Shown piece by piece: positions 1 through 5,494 of a stretch of DNA of 5,494 bases; positions within the stretch are counted from its first letter, which is position 1; the number at the start of each line of letters is the position of its first letter. The DNA lies in contig JAADEE010000196.1 in assembly GCA_013153575.1 (NCBI GenBank), forward strand, positions 1 to 5,494, given 5' to 3'. Position numbers and translations under genes: made by a program. The notes beneath the pieces are model-generated. The model saw nothing but the letters and a program-made list of their open reading frames with translations, made no database searches and was not told the DNA's origin. The DNA is from Chlorobiota bacterium. Its GTDB lineage: Bacteria; Bacteroidota; Bacteroidia; Bacteroidales; JAADGE01.

Positions 1-25
1 ATAATAACAAAATATTAAATAAAAT

Positions 26-997
26 ATGAACAGAATAAAAAGAATAGCAGTTTTTACATCTGGTGGAGATGCTCCCGGTATGAATGCAGCTGTAAGAGCA
101 GTTGTTAGAACAGCATTAAATTATAACTTAGAAGTTTATGGTATAAACCGAGGATACATGGGAATGATTTCCGGAGAGTTCATTAAACTAACATCAAAAT
201 CTGTAAGAGGAATTATTCATAGAGGTGGAACCATATTAAGAACTGCAAGAAGTGAAGAGTTTAGAACAAAAGAAGGAAGAAAAAAAGCAAATGATAATTT
301 AGTTAAGTATAAAATTGATGCCGTTGTTGTAATTGGTGGAGACGGAAGCTTTATGGGTGCCGGAATTTTTTCGCAAGAATATAATATTCCATTTGTTGGA
401 ATTCCCGGAACAATTGATAACGATATGTTTGGAACAGATTATACAATAGGTTTTGATACTGCACTAAATACTGTTACAGAGGCAATTGATAAAATAAAAG
501 ATACAGCACTTTCACATGATAGAACTTTTTTTATTGAAGTTATGGGAAGAGATGCCGGATTTATTGCACTTAAAGCAGGTATAGCAACCGGAGCAGAAAT
601 GGTACTTATTCCTGAAATTAGCGGACAAGAAGAAAAACTGAAGCAAGTTCTTTCAAATCCTGAAAAGAAATCAAACATTATAATTGTTGCAGAAGGAAAT
701 AAAATGGGAGGAGCTGAAGAAGTTGCAAAAAAATATGGTAAAAAATATAAAACAAGAGGCGTTAGAGTAAACGTTCTCGGACATATGCAAAGAGGTGGTT
801 CTCCAACTGCTTTTGACAGATACCTAGCAAGTAGAATGGGAGTTGAAGCTGTTGATGCATTAATGGATAACCTCAGAAGTATTATGATTGGTTATGAAAA
901 CCACAAAGTTGTACACATATCTTTTAACAAAACAAACAAAAACAAAAGAGGTATTGGAGAAGAACTTCTTCGTGTAAACGAAATTCTTGCAAAATAA
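26..997 (+). CDS. pfkA: ATP-dependent 6-phosphofructokinase
   Basis: This enzyme phosphorylates fructose 6-phosphate to fructose 1,6-bisphosphate, the committed step of glycolysis, in the cytoplasm. The 323-residue product has the full length of bacterial PfkA (E. coli has 320). Visible motifs, in order, are the N-terminal TSGGDAPGMN loop (11-20), GGDGS (104-108), the catalytic loop GTIDND (128-133, base D131), SHDR (163-166), MGRDAG (173-178) and HMQRGGSP (253-260). Glycines at 107 and 128 match E. coli G104 and G124. PPi-dependent enzymes carry Asp and Lys there, so ATP should be the phosphoryl donor. R24, R28, E191 and K214/K215 align with E. coli allosteric-site residues, so ADP/PEP control is plausible but inferred. 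The ATG is chosen because the glycine-rich loop follows directly, as in the family. Only 25 bp of upstream sequence is visible, without a Shine-Dalgarno. hutI follows after 36 bp on the same strand. Confidence 0.97.
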   Translation: MNRIKRIAVFTSGGDAPGMNAAVRAVVRTALNYNLEVYGINRGYMGMISGEFIKLTSKSVRGIIHRGGTILRTARSEEFRTKEGRKKANDNLVKYKIDAVVVIGGDGSFMGAGIFSQEYNIPFVGIPGTIDNDMFGTDYTIGFDTALNTVTEAIDKIKDTALSHDRTFFIEVMGRDAGFIALKAGIATGAEMVLIPEISGQEEKLKQVLSNPEKKSNIIIVAEGNKMGGAEEVAKKYGKKYKTRGVRVNVLGHMQRGGSPTAFDRYLASRMGVEAVDALMDNLRSIMIGYENHKVVHISFNKTNKNKRGIGEELLRVNEILAK

Positions 998-1033
998 TTT
1001 TAAACTTGTCATCTTTTCATTTATTATAATTTA

Positions 1034-2269
1034 ATGAAAACATTATTCATAAATATTAAAGAACTTGTTCAAATTCGTAATGAACAAATAAAATATGTGG
1101 CTGGTAAAGAAATGAAAAATTTACCGTCAATTAAAAATGCTTTTTTACTTATTGAAGATGAAAAAATTATTGATTTTGGAAAAATGACAAATATTCCTCA
1201 AATTAAAGAAGCAAAAGAAATTGATGTAAGCGGAAGAATAATAATGCCAACATATTGCGATTCACACACACATCTTGTTTATGCAGGAAATAGAGAAGGC
1301 GAATTTGTTGACAAAATCAACGGTTTATCTTATGAAGAAATTGCACAAAGAGGTGGGGGCATATTAAATTCTGCTAAAAAACTTGCAGAAACTTCCGAAG
1401 AAGAGTTGTATTTACAAAGTAAAGAACGCTTAGAGGAAATTATTTCACAAGGAACCGGTGCAGTTGAAATAAAATCCGGATATGGATTAAGTTTTGAAAG
1501 TGAACTTAAAATGCTAAGAGTAATAAAACGTCTTAAAGAAAATTATGATATTGAAATAAAAGCAACATTCTTAGGAGCACATGCAATACCTTCTGAATAT
1601 AAAAATGATAAAGAAGGATATTTACAAATGCTCATTAAAGATTTGATGCCTATTATTAAAAAAGAAAACTTAGCAGAATTTGTTGATATATTTTGTGAAA
1701 AAGGATATTTTTCTGTTGAAGATACAGAAATGATTTTAGAGGCAGGAAAAAAACATGGCTTAATTCCTAAGATACATGTGAACCAATTTAATGCAATAGG
1801 AGGGGTAAAAGCAGGAATAAAACACAATGCATTGTCAGTTGACCATCTTGAAGTTTTAAATGATGAAGATATTGAAGAACTTAAAAAATCAGAAACTATG
1901 CCGGTTGCTTTACCAGCATGTTCATTCTTTTTAGGAATACCTTACACACCTGCCCGTAAAATTATAAATGCAAAACTTCCTATTGCTTTGGCTTCTGATT
2001 TTAATCCCGGCTCCACACCAACAGGAAACATGAATTTTGTTGTAGCAACATCTTGCATAAAAATGAAACTTACACCCGAAGAAGCAATAAATGCCGCAAC
2101 AATAAATGGGGCTTATGCAATGGGGCTTGAAAATGAGCTTGGCTCAATAACCAAAGGAAAACTTGCAAGTTTCATTATAACAAAACCTGTAAACTCCTAT
2201 GCATCAATTCCGTATAACTTTGGAACAAATAAAGTTGATAAGGTTTATTTAAAAGGTAAATTACAATAA
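1034..2269 (+). CDS. hutI: Imidazolonepropionase (histidine degradation)
   Basis: This cytoplasmic amidohydrolase converts 4-imidazolone-5-propionate to N-formimino-L-glutamate, the third step of histidine catabolism. The 411 residues match the family length (about 400-420). A small N-terminal beta-sandwich part (about 1-70) precedes the TIM-barrel metal domain, with the sandwich completed at the C-terminus (about 370-411). Inferred metal ligands are H78 and H80 in DSHTHLVYAG, H248 in KIHVNQF, and D322 in ASDFNPGS. Substrate-contact candidates are R87, Y150 (KSGYGL), H183 (GAHAIP) and H271 (SVDHLEV). In Bacillus HutI a glutamate lies three residues after the third metal His (HxxE); here that position is Q251. 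The ATG follows an AT-rich leader without a Shine-Dalgarno. hutH, hutU and a formiminoglutamate-processing gene are not in the window. The 36-bp gap after pfkA lacks a clear promoter, so read-through from pfkA is possible. The 3' end lies 4 bp from that of mqnD. Confidence 0.96.
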   Translation: MKTLFINIKELVQIRNEQIKYVAGKEMKNLPSIKNAFLLIEDEKIIDFGKMTNIPQIKEAKEIDVSGRIIMPTYCDSHTHLVYAGNREGEFVDKINGLSYEEIAQRGGGILNSAKKLAETSEEELYLQSKERLEEIISQGTGAVEIKSGYGLSFESELKMLRVIKRLKENYDIEIKATFLGAHAIPSEYKNDKEGYLQMLIKDLMPIIKKENLAEFVDIFCEKGYFSVEDTEMILEAGKKHGLIPKIHVNQFNAIGGVKAGIKHNALSVDHLEVLNDEDIEELKKSETMPVALPACSFFLGIPYTPARKIINAKLPIALASDFNPGSTPTGNMNFVVATSCIKMKLTPEEAINAATINGAYAMGLENELGSITKGKLASFIITKPVNSYASIPYNFGTNKVDKVYLKGKLQ

Positions 2270-2273
2270 AGTT

Positions 2274-3107
2274 TTATTCTTCAATAAAAATATTATCTAA
2301 AATTTCAGGAATTAAGTCTCTTTCAGAGGCTTCGTTATATAATGTTTTTATTGCAAGTTTACCTTCTTTGCCTAAATCAAGCGAAAAATTATTTACATAA
2401 AGGTCAATATGTTTTTTCATAACATCTGCATCCATTTCTTGAGCATATTGTTTTATGTAATTAAGACTTGAAGACGGGTTTTTATATGCATACTCAATAC
2501 TTCTTTTAATAATATTGCTAACTTTTAATTGAAGTTCTTTACTATGTTTTCTGTTAATTACAATTCCTCCAAGAGGTATTGGCATTTTTGTTAGATTTTC
2601 CCAATATTCTCCTAAATCAATTATTTTTTTTAAGCCTTTTGCTTCATATGTAAACCTATTTTCATGAATAATTAAACCTGCATCAACTTCATTGTCTAAG
2701 AGGGCAGTTTCAATATCTGAAAAAAGGTAAGGAATTTTATTTTTAGCTTGTGGAAAAGCAATGCCAAGAAGAAGATTTGCCGTAGTATATTTTCCGGGTA
2801 TAGCAATTTTTAAATCATTAACTTCATCAGGATATATTTTTTGTTTACTAATTAATAACGGACCATTATTATTTCCTAATGCACTGCCGGAATTAAGCAA
2901 AACATAATTTCTTGATGCATAAGCATAAGCATGATAACTTAACTTTGTAATATCAATTTCACCCTCAAATGCTTTTTTGTTTAATTCTTCAACATCTCCA
3001 AGAACTAAATCAAACTCAATACCTTCTGTATCAATTTTATGATGAACAGCTGCATCAAAAATAAATGTATCATTTGGGCAGGTTGAAAAACCAAGTGTAA
3101 GTTTCAT
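2274..3107 (-). CDS. mqnD: MqnD-family 1,4-dihydroxy-6-naphthoate synthase
   Basis: MqnD converts cyclic dehypoxanthinyl futalosine to 1,4-dihydroxy-6-naphthoate in the futalosine route to menaquinone. The 277-residue product has the family length and the periplasmic-binding-protein-like fold expected of MqnA/MqnD enzymes, but no signal peptide, so it should be cytoplasmic. Recognisable segments are the N-terminal FSTCPNDTFIFDA (7-19), KLSYHAYAY (55-63), the GPLLIS strand (82-87), PGKYTTANLLL (104-114), AGLIIHENRFTY (143-154) and the PIPLGGIVINR stretch (176-186). H148 corresponds to the histidine proposed as catalytic base in the Thermus enzyme, and S57 and T108/T109 sit at likely substrate contacts. 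The CPNDTFIF start favours MqnD over the related chorismate dehydratase MqnA. The ATG begins 3 bp after the stop of the upstream gene, so the two are probably cotranscribed. mqnA, mqnB, mqnC and mqnE are absent from the window. The gene implies menaquinone-based respiration by the futalosine pathway. Confidence 0.93.
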   Translation of the reverse strand: MKLTLGFSTCPNDTFIFDAAVHHKIDTEGIEFDLVLGDVEELNKKAFEGEIDITKLSYHAYAYASRNYVLLNSGSALGNNNGPLLISKQKIYPDEVNDLKIAIPGKYTTANLLLGIAFPQAKNKIPYLFSDIETALLDNEVDAGLIIHENRFTYEAKGLKKIIDLGEYWENLTKMPIPLGGIVINRKHSKELQLKVSNIIKRSIEYAYKNPSSSLNYIKQYAQEMDADVMKKHIDLYVNNFSLDLGKEGKLAIKTLYNEASERDLIPEILDNIFIEE

Positions 3108-3110
3108 ATT

Positions 3111-4184
3111 TTAAAGATTTAAATTTACAATAACAGGATAATGGTCTGATAATTCTTCGGGAATTATTTTAAAAGATGCTGTACTAATATCTGAACTATG
3201 AAAAACATAATCAATTCTGAAAAGAGGTAAACTTCCGGCATAAGTATTTCCTATACCAAAACCTTTTTCATTAAAACTATCTTTTAATTTTCCTTTAATT
3301 TTTTGGTAGGTATATGAAATTGGAGTATCATTAAAATCTCCGCAAACAATTGTTTTATATGGTGATTTTTCAATATACGGAAAAATTGCATCAACTTCTT
3401 TTGCTCTGTTTTTATATGCTTTTAATAGTTTTGTGCTAATATCTTTTACGCCTTCAATATTTTCATCTTTATTTTCAATATCAAGTTTTATGTTTTTCAT
3501 AAATTTATAATCATCATTATCTAAATGAATTGATGATAAATGTATGGTGTAAATTCTAATTGTATCATTTCCTTTTTTTATATCTGCATAAATACATTTT
3601 TGTGTTGGGAATGCATTTTTAAGAAACCCTTGATTAACAATGGGATACTTACTAAAAATTGCATTTCCAAAGAATGATTTATTATTTTTTGATGATACAA
3701 TAAAATCTTGCAGTTTTAATTCTTTAAATATTCTTTTTTTCCAGTTATGTTTTTTTGTAGAATAAAACTCTTGCAAACAAATAACATCGGCATCTTCATT
3801 TTTTATAATATTTAAGATATTATTTGATGTATTTTCATTCTTGCTCCAGTTATAAATATCAAACATTCTAACATTATAAGTCATTACTTTTAAAGAATTT
3901 TCTTTAACATTTTCATTTCCTATACTAAAACTTAAAAAATTCGATATTTGATTATATCCAACTAAAATTGCAATTAATGAAATTAATAATGATGCTTTTT
4001 TTCTATAAATTCTATATATCAGAAAAATAAAATTAATTAATAGCAAAAAAGGAAACGACAAACCTAAAAGAGCAAGAAAAGAAATCTTTTCAGGGCTTAT
4101 AAGTGTAGAAAGGTATGATAAAATTAACAGTATCGCAAAAATAACATTTGTAATGATACTAATTTTATGAAGTATTTTTCTCAA
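3111..4184 (-). CDS. Membrane-anchored endonuclease/exonuclease/phosphatase-family protein
   Basis: This is a metal-dependent phosphoesterase of the EEP (DNase I/exonuclease III-like) superfamily; its substrate is unknown. Three hydrophobic segments at about 10-30, 34-58 and 65-86 should anchor the protein in the inner membrane. A charged linker and then the EEP domain follow (about 98-357). The catalytic set is complete: N104 in MTYNVRMFD, E139 in CLQEF (metal ligand), H215 in YTIHLSS, D283 and N285 in CGDFNDTP, R323/D325 in FRIDYVF, and D347/H348 in LSDHYP. The start is TTG at 4184. An in-frame stop at 4206-4208 lies just upstream and the first in-frame ATG is residue 101, inside the catalytic domain, so an ATG start would delete the membrane part and the first strand. 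mqnD follows after 3 bp. Such proteins are common in Bacteroidota and could act on phospholipids, nucleic acids or nucleotides. The side of the membrane holding the catalytic domain is uncertain: three segments make an external location possible. Confidence 0.87.
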   Translation of the reverse strand: MRKILHKISIITNVIFAILLILSYLSTLISPEKISFLALLGLSFPFLLLINFIFLIYRIYRKKASLLISLIAILVGYNQISNFLSFSIGNENVKENSLKVMTYNVRMFDIYNWSKNENTSNNILNIIKNEDADVICLQEFYSTKKHNWKKRIFKELKLQDFIVSSKNNKSFFGNAIFSKYPIVNQGFLKNAFPTQKCIYADIKKGNDTIRIYTIHLSSIHLDNDDYKFMKNIKLDIENKDENIEGVKDISTKLLKAYKNRAKEVDAIFPYIEKSPYKTIVCGDFNDTPISYTYQKIKGKLKDSFNEKGFGIGNTYAGSLPLFRIDYVFHSSDISTASFKIIPEELSDHYPVIVNLNL

Positions 4185-4219
4185 TTTTAATTTTTTGGTT
4201 TTAGACTACAATTCTAAAA

Positions 4220-4227
4220 CAAAGATA
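4220..4227 (-). promoter_or_regulatory. Candidate Bacteroidota -7 element for the EEP gene-mqnD operon
   Basis: On the minus strand this reads TATCTTTG, an exact match to the Bacteroidota -7 consensus TAnnTTTG. It lies 35 bp before the TTG start at 4184, which would leave a leader of roughly 28 nt. No good -33 TTG/TTTG is seen at the expected 17-23 bp spacing, so the call rests on the -7 element and its position. Chance matches are not rare in such AT-rich DNA. Confidence 0.45.
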
Positions 4228-4303
4228 GTAAAAATACAAATAAAAAACTCATTATCTTTTTCTGTTGTATAGCAATTATATTTATGTTTTTCATATTTTT
4301 TTT

Positions 4304-4311
4304 TAGATTTG
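4304..4311 (+). promoter_or_regulatory. Candidate Bacteroidota -7 element for the halogenase-like gene
   Basis: The plus strand reads TAGATTTG, an exact match to TAnnTTTG, 39 bp before the ATG at 4351. A start of transcription about 7 bp downstream would give a leader of about 30 nt. The -33 region is weak: only the imperfect TTTATG at 4281-4286 sits near the expected distance. This element and the one facing the other way are 76 bp apart and would be the divergent promoters of the intergenic region. Confidence 0.48.
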
Positions 4312-4350
4312 TAAAGAATAATTTTATTCAGAATTACAAAAAATAAAATC

Positions 4351-5494
4351 ATGAAAACAGATGTTTTGATTATTGGGGCAGGTCCTGCAGGAACAATTGC
4401 AGCAGGAATTTTAAGAAAAGAAAACTTTAATGTTACAATTGTAGAAAAACAAAAATTTCCAAGATTTGTAATTGGCGAAAGTTTATTGCCAAGATGTATG
4501 GACGTTTTTGAAGAAGCAGGATATCTTGACATCCTTAAAAAACAAGGTTTTCAAAAAAAATATGGTGCTGTTTTTTTAAGAGGTAATGAAGAATGTACAT
4601 TTAATTTTGATGAACAATATACTGATGGTTGGTCGTGGACATGGCAAGTTCCTCGTGATGATTTTGACAAAGTATTAGCAGATGAAGCAGAAAATAAAGG
4701 TGCAAAAATTTTGTATGAAACGTCTGTAAAAGATATTAAATTTTCAAAAAACTCACAAATAGTTGAAATTGAAGATAAAAATGGAAATAAATCAAACATT
4801 GAAGCAAAATTTGTTATTGATGCAAGTGGGTATGGACGAGTTATTCCAAACATTTTAGATTTAAATGCTCCATCTGCTCTTCCAACAAGAAACAGTTTAT
4901 TCACACAAGTTATTGATGTTAACAGACCAGAAGGCGAATCAGGTAACAGAATTACAATAATTGATAGTCAGCCGGGTGTTTGGATTTGGATTATTCCATT
5001 TTCTAATGGAAAAACTTCTGTTGGCTTTGTTGCAAGCCCTGAATTTTACGAAAAATATAGCGGTTCAACAGAAGAAAAATTAAGGGCAATGCTTGCTGAT
5101 GATAATTTAGCAAAAGAACGATTTAAAGATGTTGAATTTGCTTTTGCTCCAATTTACATTGAAGGATATTCTATTGGAATTAAGAAATTATATGGTGAAG
5201 GCTTTGTTTTAACAGGAAATGCAACTGAATTTTTAGACCCTGTATTTTCTTCGGGAGTTACATTTGCTGTAGAATCCGGAATGCAAGCAGCTAAACTTGT
5301 TGCAAGACAGTTAAATGGCGAAAATATTGATTGGGATGAAACTTATGTAAAACACATTGAACAAGGTGTTGAAACTTTCAGAACATATGTTAATGCATGG
5401 TATGATAATAGTTTACAAACTGTGTTTTTTGCCAAAAATACAGTAGATAAAATTAAAAGACAAATTTGTTCTGTATTAGCTGGTTATGTTTGGG
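4351..5494 (+). CDS. FAD-dependent halogenase-like oxidoreductase, 3'-truncated by window end
   Basis: This is a flavoprotein of the FAD-dependent monooxygenase/halogenase superfamily (COG0644/tryptophan-halogenase-like); 381 codons are visible and the frame stays open at the edge. Motifs are the Rossmann GAGPAG (9-14), E32 ending the second strand for FAD ribose, FPRFVIGESLLP (36-47), K69/K70 before YGAVF, VIDASGYG (155-162), WIWIIP (211-216, the WxWxIP halogenase signature) and GNATEFLDPVFSSGV (289-303, the second FAD-binding segment). Halogenases of the phenolic/pyrrolic type oxidise chloride or bromide with FADH2 and O2 supplied by a separate reductase, and use a conserved Lys near residue 70-75; K70 is the best candidate. 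Position 290 is Asn where GDAxxFxDP usually has Asp. The ATG is directly followed by the first beta strand, as expected. Hydroxylase, dehydrogenase or reductase activity on a polyene or lipid remains possible. The rest of the C-terminal domain, and any biosynthetic neighbours, lie beyond 5494. Confidence 0.93.
   Translation, partial: MKTDVLIIGAGPAGTIAAGILRKENFNVTIVEKQKFPRFVIGESLLPRCMDVFEEAGYLDILKKQGFQKKYGAVFLRGNEECTFNFDEQYTDGWSWTWQVPRDDFDKVLADEAENKGAKILYETSVKDIKFSKNSQIVEIEDKNGNKSNIEAKFVIDASGYGRVIPNILDLNAPSALPTRNSLFTQVIDVNRPEGESGNRITIIDSQPGVWIWIIPFSNGKTSVGFVASPEFYEKYSGSTEEKLRAMLADDNLAKERFKDVEFAFAPIYIEGYSIGIKKLYGEGFVLTGNATEFLDPVFSSGVTFAVESGMQAAKLVARQLNGENIDWDETYVKHIEQGVETFRTYVNAWYDNSLQTVFFAKNTVDKIKRQICSVLAGYVW

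Noticed and set aside
439..678. Minus-strand open frame inside pfkA
   Set aside because: It is antisense to the conserved core of pfkA, with Ser/Ile-rich composition typical of a complement frame.
26..997. PPi-dependent phosphofructokinase
   Set aside because: The two diagnostic positions are Gly (107 and 128), as in ATP-dependent enzymes, not Asp and Lys.
1006..1033. Possible promoter before hutI (TTG at 1006-1008 plus TATAATTTA at 1025-1033)
   Set aside because: The downstream part does not match TAnnTTTG and abuts the start codon, leaving no room for a leader.
1543..1827. Minus-strand open frame inside hutI
   Set aside because: It lies opposite conserved hutI active-site sequence and shows no domain features.
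2272..2289. Inverted repeat with 7-bp arms as an intrinsic terminator between hutI and mqnD
   Set aside because: The stem is entirely A/T pairs, lies inside the mqnD coding end and has no distinct U-tract, so it is not separable from chance in this AT-rich sequence.
4206..4532. Minus-strand open frame of 108 codons
   Set aside because: It overlaps the intergenic region and the start of the halogenase-like gene on the opposite strand. Its product is low-complexity and hydrophobic, and its upstream half is the complement of a conserved FAD-binding region.
4551..4904. Minus-strand open frame of 117 codons
   Set aside because: It is antisense to the flavoprotein, which has recognisable motifs throughout; the antisense product resembles no family I know.

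Overview
The window is AT-rich (by eye roughly 30% G+C) and densely coded. It looks like a chromosomal stretch of a low-GC Bacteroidota, probably an uncultivated marine, sediment or gut-type lineage. The reasons are the AT-rich codon use, the absence of Shine-Dalgarno sequences before every gene, two Bacteroidota-style -7 promoter elements (TAnnTTTG) in the one real intergenic region, and protein variants of a kind I associate with this phylum. Placement below phylum is not possible from this sequence.

Layout: (1) + strand, 26-997, pfkA, an ATP-type 6-phosphofructokinase. (2) + strand, 1034-2269, hutI, imidazolonepropionase of histidine degradation, 36 bp downstream of pfkA. (3) - strand, 3107-2274, a MqnD-family enzyme of the futalosine route to menaquinone, ending 4 bp from the end of hutI in a tight convergent arrangement. 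(4) - strand, 4184-3111, a membrane-anchored endonuclease/exonuclease/phosphatase-family protein with a TTG start. It lies immediately upstream of mqnD, and the two probably form an operon. (5) 4185-4350, a 166-bp divergent intergenic region with a candidate promoter facing each way. (6) + strand, from 4351 past the end of the window, a 3'-truncated FAD-dependent oxidoreductase with the signatures of a flavin-dependent halogenase.

The first four genes are mostly housekeeping: glycolysis, histidine catabolism and menaquinone synthesis. They do not form one pathway; hutI and mqnD are both separated from their usual pathway partners within this window. The most interesting gene is the last one, which carries the GxGxxG, GESLLP, WxWxIP and FxDPxxSxGV motifs of the phenolic/pyrrolic halogenase branch. 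It could belong to a specialised-metabolite locus (for example a flexirubin-type pigment) continuing beyond 5494, but nothing within the window confirms that. I found no RNA genes, mobile elements, CRISPR arrays or convincing long repeats.
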